Shown here piece by piece: positions 10,326-23,800 of a DNA stretch of 64,000 nucleotides; positions within the stretch are counted from its first letter, which is position 1, and each line of letters begins with the position of its first letter. The notes beneath the pieces are model-generated. The model did no database searches. It saw only the letters and a program-made list of their open reading frames with translations, and was not told the origin of the DNA. Origin of the DNA: Gloeophyllum trabeum ATCC 11539 (Eukaryota; Basidiomycota; Agaricomycetes; Gloeophyllales; Gloeophyllaceae); contig NW_006920411.1 in NCBI RefSeq assembly GCF_000344685.1, forward strand, positions 3,141,308 to 3,205,307, written 5' to 3'. The position numbers and the translations under genes are program-made.

Positions 10326-13300
10326 TTACATAGCGTGGCCCACACCGTTACCATTCGGGAGCCTGCTCCCGAGCGTCTGCCGGAGTAATAATTCAACCCT
10401 CTCCCGTTCGTCAGTCAAACGCCTCATCTCTTCCCGCCACCTAGCCTCCCTCTGCTCATAAATATTCCCCAGGGCGCCGAGGCTACCCAAGGCGGCCTCA
10501 AGGGCACGCTTCAGATCTTCTTCCCGGGAGCTGGAGCTTACGTCGGACCCGTCAGCTGAAGCGCCAGAGTGTAGACTCAGTCGATCAGCGAGAGACACCA
10601 TCTGGGACCGGGAAGCACGACGTTGCGAGGCGACATGTGTGAAGGAGGTGCGGATTGACGACATAGCTGGGGAGTGTCTCAGAGACGGGTCACGCCTTAT
10701 CGATCGAGAAGTTAAGGCATGCAGCTTGGTTGAGTGCGGTGGGGACGCCAGAAGCACCAAGGTCGTGTCTGTCTGACGATCGAGAGCTTGGAACTAGCAT
10801 AGAATATTCAGCTAAACGCTCAGTGCATGAGAGTTCTGAAGACTTACAGCTTGCACCAGGTCGTCCCACCGGGTCTCCCATTTCCTACGTCGCTTCTCAG
10901 GGTTGCCGATGTAAGATGGATGGAACTCAAGCTCCAACAAGTCGTCTTCGTCCCCTTCGTCGTCGTCTTCGTCAATCCATTCACCCGTATCGTCTCTTGA
11001 CACCCCATTGACCCACTGCACTTCGTCAGGGACAAACTGCTCCTCAATCTTTTCTTCCCCAGCCGTCTCCTCACCGGAAGTGGACTCGGGGCTCGTCTCC
11101 CTGGGCTGCGTACTCTCGACTCTGGGAGGCGGCTTCCTCTGCTTCGCAGCTGCCGGCTGCGCGCGGAGATTACCAGATCGACCCTGATGCTTTAGCGACT
11201 TGCCCCTAGTCACACGAGGCGGTGACAGCTCGACCGGCTCGTGACTAGGGCTGGAGCGTATGCTCATGGAAGCATCCAGTCCACCCCGCATGTGCCGAGT
11301 CGTAGGCAAAAACGCCCAAGGATTATACCCAGGACCAGGGAACGGGGTCGATGAGGGGGACAATGTCGAGTCAGACAAGATAGCTGCGTTGTTCATTGCG
11401 TAAATTTGCATCTGCCTAGCCAATTGCTCTTGAATGGCTGCGGGGTGGTTCGGGTCATAAGTAGACGATTGCTGTGAAGCGTTGTATCCCCCAGCACGAC
11501 GGATGTGAGTGAAAGGGTACGGATAGGGAGAGCCTACTGGCGGTGCAGGACTGGGACCCACGGAGTGCATGCCAGATATCAGAGGAGAAGGCGAGGGAGC
11601 TGCAGTCGCGCTATGCGGTGTTGGAGGAACCGGCGCATTCGGACGAGGAGACTGGAGGTAGGCCTGGAGGTACGCCGACTCGTCGAAGAAATGCTGTATC
11701 TCAGACCCGTAGGCAGGCGGCCGAGCTTGTCTAGCAGCCTGCTCCTGATGAGTCGGCAGCGGCTGTGGGGCGGGTGGTTGCTCCTTCAGAGTCTCGAAGG
11801 TCTGCTCCAACCCTCTCAACCCAAGCTGATCTGTGATACCGTTACGGGTCTTAGCACGGATAGTCTGCTGAAAGTCCATATTTGACGTATAATGCATGTC
11901 ACCGCCGTACTGGTTCGGCAGATCGGCGGTGGGCGAACGAGGGGTATAACCCTCAGACTCGGAGGGGACGGAATTATCTTTATGTTGGGCGTGGTCATCT
12001 TCATCATGTTCGTTCAGCGTTATATCGTCATCATCTCTATGCTCCGCTCGACTAGCACGCCCATCTTCATGACGCTCCTCGCGCGGAGTATACCTAATGT
12101 CATTGCCTTCTGGATGTAGGTCAGAAGAGGGCGTGGGAGACGGGCGGCGTCTGTCGCGAGCACCTTTGGAGGCGCCAACGTTTACGTCGTCCTCAACCTC
12201 TTCCTGGACAGGCAGTGACCTATCAGGTGTCCGCGCTTTCGCAGCCTGAACCGGCGGGGTCTGCGCAGCCAACTTGGATATCGCAGGTGGCGTCCCCCGC
12301 AGGCTTCCAGACTCGGGCGCAGTTGCGTTGGATGACCTGCGCGCAGCGGGGGGAGTCGGGACCCGGGCATGCGCCTGGGTAGGAGCAGGGTAATATTCTC
12401 GCTCGTAGCTTGCATACGTGGCAGTGTGTTCGCCCGGGGACGCCATAGGCGTGGAATAGTGGTCACCGCTGTCCGGGGACCGGTTCCTACCCCTCGGTTG
12501 GCTGTTCGGCGAAGTAGACATGGGCGCAGCCGCCCGCTCCCTGCCAGTTGGACTGTCCCTCGGGCCCTGCACATCTCTGGCACCGTCCCGCTCCCGATTT
12601 TTCAAGGTGTGCCTGCGTCCGATAGATCCCTGAGACCCGTCTGAGTCCTTCGGGCTCGCGCGTTCAGACGACCTCACCCTATCCAAAGTCAGATCTTTGG
12701 GCGGCGACCCGACTTCGGCGTTATGGGAGTACGAGATGGCACCGCCGGCATAGGCCACTCCGAAGGTACCCGCTGCCTGGGTCTGTTGGAGATCAGCTCG
12801 CTCAATTTCAGCCATCAGCTCGTCCGTCATTTGCCAGTTACTTTCTAACTGCTGGAAATTGGACAGGAACGGTGGGGGTGGCACACGATTGATAGGTCGG
12901 GGGTAGCCGATGATGGGATTTTGAGTGTACTGAGTGATATCAGGCTGACTGAGCGAGTGCTGAGGGGGAGGGGGAGGGGCGGGTAGGGGAATGCCTTGTC
13001 GGATATCAGGTTGACTGTGGGTGTGGACGGGTAGCGGGCGTTCCTGCGCCAGATCCCGGGCAGCTGGAATGGGGATAACATTGGTGGGTGAAATTCGAGA
13101 GTTCGGGGGCGGGGATCGCTTCGACTGATGAGATGAATTCGATGTAGTCGGGCTAGGTTGCTGCTGGTGCGAGTACGCCAGAGGGACTGATTGGCCTTTG
13201 ATTGCTCTGGACCGCTCACGGAAAGAAGGGGAGGGCGAGGCTTCTCTGGGTGACGCATTCATGTTCTGCATGACACCTTGGAAGATAAGGATGGTCAGTA

Positions 13301-13618
13301 TACCACTTCGTTCGAACACTCGTGAAGCGCGCACGAGCGACAGCAGCTGAGGGTCACGCCTCGCGACAAAGGTGAAAATGCGAACGTAAGAACGCAATGG
13401 AAAGGATAACGAGCTTCCGAACAACAGATTGGGATTAGAGTGAGACAGAACCCAGTGTTCAGACGTAATAAGAGGATTTCTTCCAGTCAGACAGTCTCAA
13501 CTAGGCACGCCCCCTCCCCGGACGAGATCTTACAAAGATGGTTTAGCTCGGATAGCTTACCTGGAGGACCCTGATAGCTCTGAGCTTTCCTGTTGCGCTG
13601 TGCTGCGTCCGCTGACAT
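10326..13618 (-). CDS. large disordered protein with C-terminal coiled coil, function unknown
   Basis: Three exons join in phase: 13618-13561 (MSADAAQRNRKAQSYQGPPG), 13276-10848 and 10772-10326. They total 2934 nt, or 977 aa. The first intron (284 bp) is long for this locus; the second (75 bp) has GTAAGT...GTCAG. The central 800 residues are Pro, Ser, Arg and charged low-complexity sequence with poly-Pro stretches. The acidic DEDDDEGDEDDLLELEFHPS is followed by a basic, Trp-containing stretch (RRRKWETRWDDLVQA). The C-terminal exon has a helical, heptad-like region (LGNIYEQREARWREEMRRLT) typical of a coiled coil. The layout recalls a basidiomycete-restricted protein of unknown role, perhaps a scaffold or cortical protein, but I infer that only from composition. 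No catalytic motif is visible. Confidence 0.78.
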
Positions 13619-15091
13619 TATCGCGAGGGATGAGATAGAAATCCACTGCTTAGCTGGTGGTACAGATGAGACGAGTCAGAACGAAGGAGCACGCGCCGCA
13701 AAGACGTATAAACGATCGCATATAGCTGACGCAAGGTTCTTTGTACTCGCGTTTCCAACGTGGCCCAACAACAGGCGGGCGGACAACGGCACCAAGATGA
13801 AGACGCCTGGTGCAAACGAGGTCGGCGACCGCGTTAGGAAGGTTGCCTCGAGGCCAGCAGGCGTGCAGACGCTCCGGTCCGGCGTCTATCATGTTTCTGC
13901 TGATAGAACTGAGTTTCGTGTCCGCTAGCGGCCAAGTAGGTAACAAAACGTGTCGGACAGCTTTCTTTCGACGTAAAATGACGGCGACCTTGACTTCCTG
14001 CAAGCAAAAACAACGATGACAACGAGGAGGACAATCACGGCGTCGCAAAAGGCAATCCTCCAATACCATACTCGGTAATGTGGCGGTGGCTCGCGGTGGC
14101 GTCGGGCAGGCCTTGGGAAGGGAAATTAACTGTGGCGTTCAACGATAGAACAGCCTCTCCATTGCTATCGAATTCTTTTACCATGATGCACAGGACGTGG
14201 TCAGCTAAATGTCCTCACGTATTCTGGGCCTCGCCGCGTGGGTCGCACGACCGTCGAACCGATGATCCTGCCACATAAAGCTAGAAATGCTGTTTAGTCA
14301 GGATGTCTCCGAGGCTCAATCCTCACCGAAGGTTGACTATCATAGGACGAGTCCGCGCTTATGACCGAGATATACAAATAGGTACCGCAGCACAAAGTCC
14401 GCGAGGCTGTAATCACTGCCCAGTATGGCTGATAGATGCTTCTGCACAACGTCAGAAGTGCTCGCACGAGGCGATGGCCCTGTCAATCCCATTCAGTATC
14501 AATATCAGCGATATGCAGGAAGGCATCCTGGGGGGGGACCGCGCACATTTTAATACGGCAGATATGGACAGTACCTGCGAGCTATGTACGGCTTCATCAT
14601 ATAAAAATATGAGATGCATAGGAATACTAGTACTCGAGCAGCGGTGCACTTTTATTGGGCCTTACAGACGATGGCAGGAAGAAAGGATGAGGACCGCAGT
14701 GAGCACGAACTGCGCATTTCTGTTCTCTTATATCAGGACCAGGAGTGACCAAGCGGCAGCAAATACAATGACAGTGACAAGTGCGGAAGTTATAAGGAAG
14801 GGCAGCGGATCCTTGATGACATGGGCACCCGAATATCCAAGGGATTTAGATTCAACAAAATGATCCCAGGTGTTGTTCCCTGAGGCTCAACCGAGGCTTG
14901 AGGTTCGAGAAGGGGGGAGTGGAATGATGAAAGAGCATCATAAAGGTAGACAGCATTAGAGATATCGACAGCAATAGCAACTTAGATCAGAACATAGCAT
15001 CAAAGCGGACGAAAGGTGTAGTGTGTTAGAGAAGACGGCCGACAATATAGAGAAGACTTGTCGCTCAGCGCAATGTGGATGCGGAGCTAAG
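13619..15091 (-). other. region without a resolved gene; possible membrane-protein exons on minus strand
   Basis: Two minus-strand stretches look like single transmembrane helices: RIAFCDAVIVLLVVIVVFAC followed by RKSRSP (about 14075-13985), and LPFLITSALVTVIVFAAAWS followed by LLVLI (about 14840-14720). A short frame at about 14190-14085 starts at an ATG and reads MVKEFDSNGEAVLSLNATVN. Together they hint at a membrane-protein gene or relic, but the splice chain could not be closed. The plus-strand frame at 14303-14863 has no protein-like features. Confidence 0.25.
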
Positions 15092-16922
15092 TTAGATCTC
15101 GGTTTTGATTTTCATGGACTGAGGCCGGCTCCGTGTGCCGGTAGGGACATAACGCAGTTCTCGCGTCGGACGGAACACTTCTTGCACTTCGTCCGAGTCA
15201 TTCCCTGGCTCACTTTCAGATTCACCTGCCTCACCCTCGCTTTCGGGAGCGAGCGAGCGCTCCTTAGAGTCTTCACGACGCCGTTTCTGGCCAGTCTTGG
15301 CCTTCCTGGGAGAGCGTGCCGCCCGGGGACGTCCAATTTGCGCAGGTTTTCTCTTTGGCGGCGGTGCTATCCACGTCGCCGACTCCCGAGCTATGTACTC
15401 CTGGAAGCCTTCAGCATACCCGACGCATTTCATGCACCACACCTCGATACGCTGCAAACACAATGAGTCGAGTCGACTATCCCAGATAAGGACTATCACT
15501 TACCTCCCTGCCCTCATCGAGTGCTTGCGTGATCTCTTCCACAGACACGTCTATGCGGTGATGCTTGTCCGACTCGCGGCTCAAAACTTCCTCCACTTCC
15601 TCGTCAGTGGGTTCCTTCCCATCGGCTTGCCTGCGAAGGAATATCCGCGCGCGTGCGCGGTGACCCCATTTTTTTACGTGGCACTTCTCTGACCACTTCC
15701 TTTTCACCTGAGCCGGCCCGAGCGCGATAGTCAGAATAGTCATAGTCGTAATCAAGGTAGGTGTATTCAGACTCACCGCTCTGCTCTGCCCATTCCACTC
15801 GTCTATGGTAAGGGGATCGGCAGGGACAAACTTGTAATGCCCCACATACAGCCATTTGTTCCTGTCGAGCCGCACGAACACCCTCTTTACCTCGTTCATG
15901 TTCCCGCTTATCGACTCCAAAGCGAAGAAGAAGCCGGGGTCGCCAGGTGACTTTGGTGCATAAGGGTTGAGTTCCAGGTTGAGGTACATGAAGTCCTTGA
16001 GTCCGTGGATGGCGACCCGGGAGCGCTTGATCTTCGGGCATGTGTCTTGGGTATTGCCGCCGTAATACTCGGACATGAATGCTCGTGATACTGGGACATT
16101 GCGGATGCGTTCGTCGAGTGAGACGTCCCAGACGGCGTAGTTGATGAGTGCAAGCCGGGCTCTGATGGAGTCGCGAGATAGCCGAGGGGCATCTTCCTCG
16201 ATCTTTATTTTCTTCTCGTCCTGAGGGAAGTTAGTACATCCTTGATAAGTCAACCGTGAATATATTCATACTGGGATGAGATTAGCAAGGAGACTATCTA
16301 TTTCTTGTTCAGTCTTGATTGTCTTCCACTCTTCTGGTTCAACCTTGATACGAACTACGAAGCGGAATGTTCACCGGCGTCAGTGGTAGCACCCTCCCAG
16401 GATGGGAGTCGAATGTACCATCTCCCTGCGCATCTCGCGGAATTATCCCAGCTGTGGGAGCTTTAGAGCGCTTCCGCGATAGTGTCTCTTGCCGGAACCT
16501 ATCAATACGAGTTGAGTCGAGTACCACTTCCACGATTAATTTGCGTCGTTTATTGGCGACCGCAGATCTATCTTGCGGCTGCTTTCGACATGAGGTTTGG
16601 CTATTTACATCAGATGCATATGGGTTCGCGAGAAGCACTTACTGAGTTGCTGCGACTCGGTTTGGTGTCGGACCCATCTGCCGTCGTCTTTGCGATACTT
16701 CAGTGTCATGGTCGCTCTTGTGCGGAGGAAGCAAGAAATGAGTACACGTACAAGTTGTGAGTTGTTTGCGTCTGTCTCGGACGATGCGGGCAGCCCGTGC
16801 CGCTGTCTCAGAATGGTGTTCTCAGCTTTTACAGTTGATAGTCGAGCTTTCAGTATCTCAAGTTCCGACTCTAACTGAGCCCGGTGGAGAACGGGGTTCT
16901 CCTCTGTCAATGTTGCAGACAT
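15092..16922 (-). CDS. DUF6697-type protein with N-terminal coiled coil
   Basis: Seven exons join in phase: 16922-16752, 16716-16643, 16600-16419, 16354-16272, 16220-15777, 15707-15504 and 15451-15092. The sum is 1518 nt, 505 aa. The N-terminus (ENPVLHRAQLESELEILKAR) is a short coiled coil followed by a basic linker. The core carries MSEYYGGNTQDTCPKIK, GLKDFMYLNLELNPYAP, VFVRLDRNKWLYVGHYKFVP and a VKKWGHRARARIFLRRQ block. I recognise this arrangement as the basidiomycete DUF6697 domain, which has no known biochemical role. The C-terminal exon has a Cys pair (WCMKC) and then a basic/acidic tail suggesting a nuclear protein. An apparent frame change near 16360 is explained by a 64 bp intron (16355-16418, GTACAT donor, CTGAC branch site). 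Family call from memory; gene structure strong. Confidence 0.8.
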
Positions 16923-17485
16923 CGCGAGCTCTAAACCTAGCCAGGGAGCCTGTGCAGCCGAGTCTCTCGATTGCCTCAGTTGTCGACCTCCAAGGTATGG
17001 AGGAATGGAGCCGGACGAATGGGAGGTATATCGGCAGAGAAATGATGAGGATGGCCCTCTCAAGGCTTTCTAACTTGGTGTTGCTGGCAAATCCGAATCC
17101 GAGTCCACGATCGCGACGCGGTGTGACATTGTGACATCACGCGTCGCCTTCCATCATTGCCACAAATTGGCCACACTCAAGTCTAGGGCACTCATTAGCC
17201 CCAGCACCCTTGTAAGTGACGAGGAAGTAACGATTCTATCGACAGATACATAACAGGATATGATAGACTATGATACACCAAGATACAGTCCTCCAGGCCC
17301 CAGAGAAAGCGTGACAAGGTGTGAGTGGAATAACTAAGACAACAACATTGCTTCAAATTGCGAGTACAAAACTGATGCGGGGAGGACACATAGGACATAG
17401 AACATAGACATAGAGCATGAGGCACCACAGGTCCAATAAGACACAGCGAAAAGACAAAAACAAACATACACCTGGAAATATAACA
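16923..17485. other. intergenic, no gene seen
   Basis: This stretch lies between two minus-strand genes. It must hold the promoter of the DUF6697 gene and the 3' untranslated region of the zinc-finger gene. No coding exon, repeat or RNA gene is supported. Confidence 0.5.
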
Positions 17486-20400
17486 TCAGCTAGGATTCTG
17501 CACCTGCTGCCTCGCCTCGGTCAGCTCAGCAGGGGTCATCTTGAGCAGCGCGCCACAGCTCGTAGGGTGGACCTTCTCGCAGTGTGCGCTCAGCACCGCT
17601 CCAGAAGCACTGATCGGGAAAGTCGTCACTCGGCTGGAGGGATCCTCCTTGTGGCGCAACCTACGCACCCCTCGTCAGCGGTACCACACAAAAGAATCAT
17701 GAAAAGTGGGCGAACAAGCAGAAACGACATGTATACTTCGTCTTGCTGGCGTGATAGACAAGGGCGATGTGCTGGATGCCGAGGCGCGAGCGGGCGGGCT
17801 TGGGTTCAGGTTGCAGGGTGCTGTCCGGTTCTTCCGCTTTGACCTTGACCGGGGCCACGGGGGCGGGCTTGGGATAAGTCAGCTCGAACTCGCCCACCTT
17901 GGGCTGGCGAGCGGAGGCCGGGGACTGGGCTGATGTCCGTCGACTGAGGGACGGAGGGAGGTTCACGGGCGCCGGTGGCGCGACAGGGGCATGCGGAGTG
18001 CGGGTGGTAGACGAAGGAACAGCAGAAGGACCAGCAATAGGCGTGGAGGGCGTGGGCGGTGTGCCCGAGACCATGCGGGTTTCGACCTGAGGTATCACAG
18101 AGGGCCCGGCACTCGCTACGATGGGACTGTCAGCGGGAGCCGACCTGCGCTCAGCGATGGGAGCCGGCGATTGAATAGCAGGGGGGGAAACGGTCGGTAA
18201 GGCCTCGGGAACTTTCGTCGAAGCGGCAGGTCCCGACTCGCCAGCTGGCTGAACTCCGTAGAAATCGCCCTCGAGCTCAGCGGATATCCGTCTCCGTACT
18301 GCAGGGCGCGGAGACAAACCGTCCTCCGAGCAATCCCGGGAGCGCTTGCGGGATGGGTCGACGGTATCCTTGGCGTCGGTATTGTCCGGTACCTCTGGCT
18401 CAGTGACCATTTCCTCGATCGCGCGTTCTTCGCTCGGTGGACGCATCGGCTCATCCTCGTCCTCGTCCTCGTCCACGTCGTCGAGCAGCGGGATGTCTTC
18501 TGGGGTACGGGCTTGCTCTTGCGGAGGGTCGGAGGCAATGTGCTCTGTACCTTCGGGATCCGGAGCATCTTCGGTCCCCGCTTCAACAGCGGGGGGCTTG
18601 GCCCCCTCTCCTTCTTTCTCTGAGAACTGCGCAGCCTCCCCATGCTGATGTCTGGCTAAATTCGAAATCATGTGGGGAACAACAGGAGGAACAGGAGGTG
18701 ACGGGAGATCAGCGTGTGGTTGCTGCAGAGACGGCGAGCCGGGCAGCCCGGTGAGGTCAATTATTTCCTGCCCGCCCTCGTAGGTGGAGGTGAGCTGCAT
18801 TGGGGCGGAGTCGACGGGCTCTTGTTTGATCGCGATTGCGGAGGTGGATGCTGAGATTGAGCTTGGTTCTGCGGGGGCGGGAATGGGAGTGGCAGGTGAT
18901 GTAGGTGTATGGGGATGAGCGGTGCTCGAGGGCGGTTGGGACGAGACGGGGAGGTGGGTTGGGGTGGGTTGAGGTGCGGGCTGCGAGGACGTGGCATCGG
19001 GTGCTGACTGTGAAGAGGTGGTATTTGGTGCTGATTGTGGGGCCAGTTGCGGGGATGTAGAGGAAACAGTTCTAGACAAGGACGGGGAGACGTTTCTCTG
19101 AGTAGACTCGGCATGGGGAGCGGGCTGGTCCGGAGGGGGCGTCAGCGCTGCGGTCGTTTGCTTGGCAGTGGTGTCGATCGCCGAGTCGGGAGGAGTGGGA
19201 GGTGCTTTGTTAGTGGCATCCTGTGAGCGAGTTTGAGCGGGTTCGACTGCGACCAGAAGGGAGTCCTCGCTACTGCTGCTCACCTGGCTACGATTCTGGG
19301 GCGCTTCTGTGTTCACGGTTCTCCGTCCTCGGAGGCTTGCAGCCAGCACTGCGAAGACATCACTTAACACAATGCCACAGACGAAGAAGGCAGGATCAAC
19401 GTACTCGTAGCTACCTTGATCTCCACGTCGCGGTTCAACTCGCGCTTGATCGCGTCCACAAACTCCGGGGGGTAGTGGGCCAAGTTGACGGGCAGAGCAC
19501 CGGGCTGGTGTTCAGGAAACGCACTCGGCGATAGTACAGGCAGCGGGCGCTCCGCCTCCGCATGTTTCAACTTCTGCAGCTCATGCACCGCCTGCTGGTA
19601 CATATGCTGCAGCGACCTATTCCCGCCCACCACCCTCTGCACCTCCTCCCTCGCCTCCTTGAGCTCTGCAGCCATCTTGTGCCGCTCCTCCCTCTCCCGC
19701 TCCAGCTCCGCGGCAAGCCGCTTATTGTCGTCGAGCACCTTGGTGAGCACGCGGCAGGCCTTAGCGGTGTTCTCGACCTCAGTATAGAACTGGACGTGGG
19801 CATTTCGGAGTTGGGACTCGACGTTGTTGAAGAGGTTGCGCCACAGCTCTTCGAACTGGACTTGGGTGGGCTGCAGCGTCTTGGCGACGTGGTGCCGGAT
19901 CTGGTCGACCATGTCTGGCGGGAAAGGCGGTTGGATTTGGGGTTGGGGTAGGGGTTGGGCGGGCGAGGGGGCGGAACCATGTTGCAGTTGAGTAGTGCTC
20001 GGTTGAGGGAGCGAAATCGCCGAGTACCTGGCATAGTTGACGGGTTGTGGTGGAGGCCGAGGCTGCAGGGATGCAGGAACCTGTTGAAGATTGACCGCTT
20101 GGCTACTGTGTCCATACGATAGAGATTGGACGGCGGGCGACTGGATGGCAGGCGACTGGGGCTGCGATCGAGGCTTTATTACGGCCAGGGGCGCTTGGGG
20201 CAGCACCGAGCGCGCATTCTGGGTTTGTGGTGGCTGTCCAAGCCAGGCAGATATCCCTCCACTGTTCGGCCTCCTTGGTGGATGAACAGCACTTGCTGAA
20301 GGAATTTGGCTGGCAGACGGCGGTCGGTTAACGTTAATGTTCGAATGTCCCGCACCTTGGCTTTGTGCTTGACTATGTACCGCCTGAGCAAGGTGATGCT

Positions 20401-20515
20401 GGTTGCCTTGAGACTGCAGACTCTGGTTAACGTTTGAACTTGCTTGCCCCGGATAGTTCTGGTTAGGCCGAGGGATGCTTTGCTGCTGCTGCAGTACGGA
20501 GAGATGGTCCGACAT
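17486..20515 (-). CDS. proline-rich protein with coiled coil and C-terminal C2H2-like zinc finger
   Basis: Three exons (20515-19405, 19348-17716, 17660-17486) give 2919 nt, 972 aa, all in phase. The first exon starts MSDHLSVLQQQQSIPRPNQN and is Gln/Pro-rich. Residues of roughly 245-310 form a coiled coil (KRLAAELEREREERHKMAAE). The long middle is Ser/Thr/Pro-rich with acidic patches (DDVDEDEDEDEPMRP) and a SUMO-interaction-like EIIDLTG. An intron splits the terminal motif: KYTCRFCLLRHKEDPS followed by GAVLSAHCEKVHP, spacing Cys-x2-Cys ... His-x4-His like a divergent C2H2 finger. This suggests a nuclear regulatory or chromatin-associated protein. It is divergent to RFC1, with 328 bp between start codons. 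No specific ortholog is recognised. Confidence 0.78.
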
Positions 20516-20843
20516 GAGCCTAATCCCTGAGATATACTTTCATAAAATAGAAAGAGATTCTCTGGTTAAAAACAGATCTTGCACCCTCCACAAGAGTGAA
20601 GGCCGGTTTTATGAGCGCTATGCCACCCTTCAGCGTCTATGGGAGAAAGCAGGAGGGAAGGCCAGGGCGGGCGGCTGCAAACCTCGAGGCAATCGAGAAA
20701 CGATCGAACGTTTGTGACATGTGACGGCACGCGTTTCGGCTATAGCCTGCGTGACAGTCGTGACCTTTGGCTGAAGTACGCGCCGCCACCTCCCCAGTCT
20801 CGCCTCATATTCTTGTCAGTTTTGGTGGCTTTGCGAAGTGGAT
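20516..20843. promoter_or_regulatory. bidirectional promoter between zinc-finger gene and RFC1
   Basis: Only 328 bp separate the two divergent start codons, so both promoters must share it or overlap. The sequence just before the RFC1 ATG is mixed pyrimidine-rich. I see no clear TATA box. Confidence 0.5.
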
Positions 20844-23800
20844 ATGTCGAGCGCAAAGTCGAAACAGCAGGCGAAAACGCCAGGGAAGGATATCAGATCT
20901 TTCTTCGGTGCTGCCAGCGGTAGCAAGAGCTCGCAGAGCACCCTGGGCGCGACGTCGCAGGTGAGAGACTTGTGGCTGAATTCTGAGATGTGTTTCGAAG
21001 TGTTCAATAGGGGAAAGCGAGGAGCAGTGCGATAGAGATTCTCAGTAGGTGTACAGTGTGTCTTGGACTGAAGAGAGCGTGGGTTGACTAAGGCTGCGCA
21101 GGCGACGATGATAGGTATGTGATGGTTCACGTATTTCAGAACGGCTTTAACAAGTATGCAGCCCGACACCCGTGAAGGCGGAGAAACCGTGAGTGCGCTG
21201 TCTATTTGCTGTACTTCTTCATGACGAGCGGCCCTCAGCTCCCCGAAGAAACCCAACCCCAAAGCCGACCCGAAAACACCCGCCCCCGCCAAATCCAAAC
21301 CAGCGCCGAAGCGCAGGTCCGGCGCCCTCGTTCTCTCCAGCGACGAAGACGATGAGCCTGCGAAGCCTATGCCTCAGAACAAACGCAAGAAGCCCGCCGT
21401 CCTCCTGTCGAGCGAGGAGGAGTCGGAGGAGGAGAAGGCATCACCGCCCAAGAAGAAGGCGGCTACCACTGCCGCGTCTTCGTCTAAGCTAAAGCCCACA
21501 ACCAGCCCCGCAAAGCCGAAGCCAGCCCCGAGGAAGTCTGGCGGGAAAGCGGCGAAGAAGGTCAAAAAGGATGAAGACTACGATATGTCCGACGCGTCAG
21601 GACAAGATGACGATGACGATAACTTCATAGTCGACGACGACGAAGACGATCTGGTGCCGAAGAAAGGGAAGAATAAGGCAGCGCCCAAGAAGGCAGGAGG
21701 CAGCACTTCGAAACCCAGGGCAAGCGAGACCAAGGCCACTCCAAAAGCCACAGCGCAGGAGACACTCTCGCACAACGACGAGGAAAAACCCAAACCAAAG
21801 TTCAAGTGCGTCTATGCTATCCTAACAGCCGGATGATCAGTTCATAATGTGAGGAACAGCTGGGCGGCGGCCAAGGCGGCGAAGATGGCGGGCCCGAGGG
21901 CGCCGGGGTCGAAAGCGGTGCCGGAGCCGCAGTGCGCGGAGCCGCTTGCCGGGCTCGCGTTCGTCTTCTCGGGCGAGCTGAGCAGCTTCTCGCGTGACGA
22001 GGCCGTCGACCTCGCGAAGCGTTTCGGCGGGTACGCAATCCCCCTCCCCAACCCCTCCTCGAATAACATCTAACACTGATTTTCCAGTCGCGTGACAGGC
22101 CAGCCCTCGTCCAGAACCTCGTACGTAGTCCTGGGCGATGACGCGGGCCCGAGCAAGCTCGCCGCGATCAAGAAGCACAACCTGCGCACGCTCTCGGAGG
22201 ACGAGTTCCTGCAGCTGATCGCCACGCGCAATCCCGGCGGGGGCGAGCTGGACGAGAAGACGCGCAAGAAGAAGGAGAAGGAGCAGGACGCAATCCGCGA
22301 GGGCGCGCGCGAGATGGAGAAGCGCGAGAAGGCGGCGATGAAGGAGGCGAAGGCGGGCAGTGTTGGGAGGTGAGTTTCAATGTGAGTTATAGGGGACGAG
22401 TGCGAATGATAGGTTTGTAGCGCGAAGGCGGTAGATACGTCTACGCAGCTGTGGACGGTGCGGTACGCCCCGCAGACGCTGAAGGAGATATGCGGGAACA
22501 AGGGCCAAGTCGAGAAGCTCCTCCTTTGGCTGCAGGACTGGTGAGAATATTCTCTCGTCACTCCGACTACTCATGACCTTATGCTGGTGCATCGAGGCCG
22601 AAGAGCCTGAAGAGCGGATTCAGCAAGCCTGGCAAGAACGGCATGAACATCTTCCGGGCGGTGATGATTACGGGACCGCCCGGGATTGGGAAGACGACGA
22701 GCGCACATCTATGCGCAAAGCTGGCGGGATTCACGCCCATTGAGCTGAACGCCAGCGACGCACGGAGTAAGAAGCTCGTAGAGGTGCGTTGCTACGATGA
22801 GTGCCTCACAGAGTCCATCTCAACGTAGATGTCGGCGTACGTAGAATAGTACGAATATCAACAACACATCGTTGGACGGGTGGATGGGCGGCGGTGGCGT
22901 ACGCACTCCTACTCCTATCAGCTGGTTATTGACTCTCACAAACCCAATCAGAAAACTAATGCTGCCGGCGTCGAGATTTCTGACAAGTCTTGCCTCATCA
23001 TGGATGAAGTCGATGGTATGTCCGCTGGCGACCGTGGCGGAGTGGGTGCATTGAATCAGCTCATTAAGAAGACGAAGGTATACATATTCTTGCGATTCGG
23101 GCCTGGATAAAAATCCTGACGTCTTCATCTGGAGATCCCGATCATCTGTATCGCGAATGATAGACAAGCGCAGAAGCTCAAGCCGCTCATTGCTACGACC
23201 TATAGCTTACCGTTCAAAAAGTAGGACGCGATGCAATGGTAGCTCTAACGCTTTACTGAATCGCTCTTCTGCCAGACCCGATGCTGCGGCTGTCCGATCG
23301 CGGATTCTGACTGTGGCTTACAAGTGCGCCCTTTCCTAAGTGGAGGGAGTTTAAGTGGTTGATTGTTAATTGCACGTCCTAGGGAGAAGATGAAAATCCC
23401 TGCCAACGTCGTCGACCAACTAGTCGCCGGAGCGCAGTCCGATATTCGGCAGGTACTCAATATGTTGTCCACGTGGAAGCTATCCAGTAGTACGATGGAC
23501 TTTGACGAGAGCAAAGAACTGTGCGCTCTCCTTCATTGGCTAAGGAACATGCAAGCTGATTTTCTCATCGTAGTGTCAAGATGAACGAGAAATACGCCAT
23601 CATGACTCCTTTCAACGTGACGTACAAGATCCTTGGACCGTATACATTCTCTCCTACTTCTCGGGAGACACTGGGGGATAAGATGGAATTGTATTTCCAT
23701 GATTTCTCTTTTGTTCCACTATTCATCCAGGCACGTGAACTGTCGTCTCTGCCTTCACGCAAAGCCTTCCAGCTGTTGAGCTCACCTTATCGCTTACCAT

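Noticed and set aside
14303..14863. 186-codon plus-strand frame
   Set aside because: No domain, no codon bias like neighbours and no splice partner; the opposite strand has better membrane-like signals.
16272..16600. Frameshift in the DUF6697 gene near 16360
   Set aside because: A 64-bp intron (16355-16418, GTACAT donor, CTGAC branch site, CGTAG acceptor) restores the phase, and the whole gene then sums to a multiple of three.
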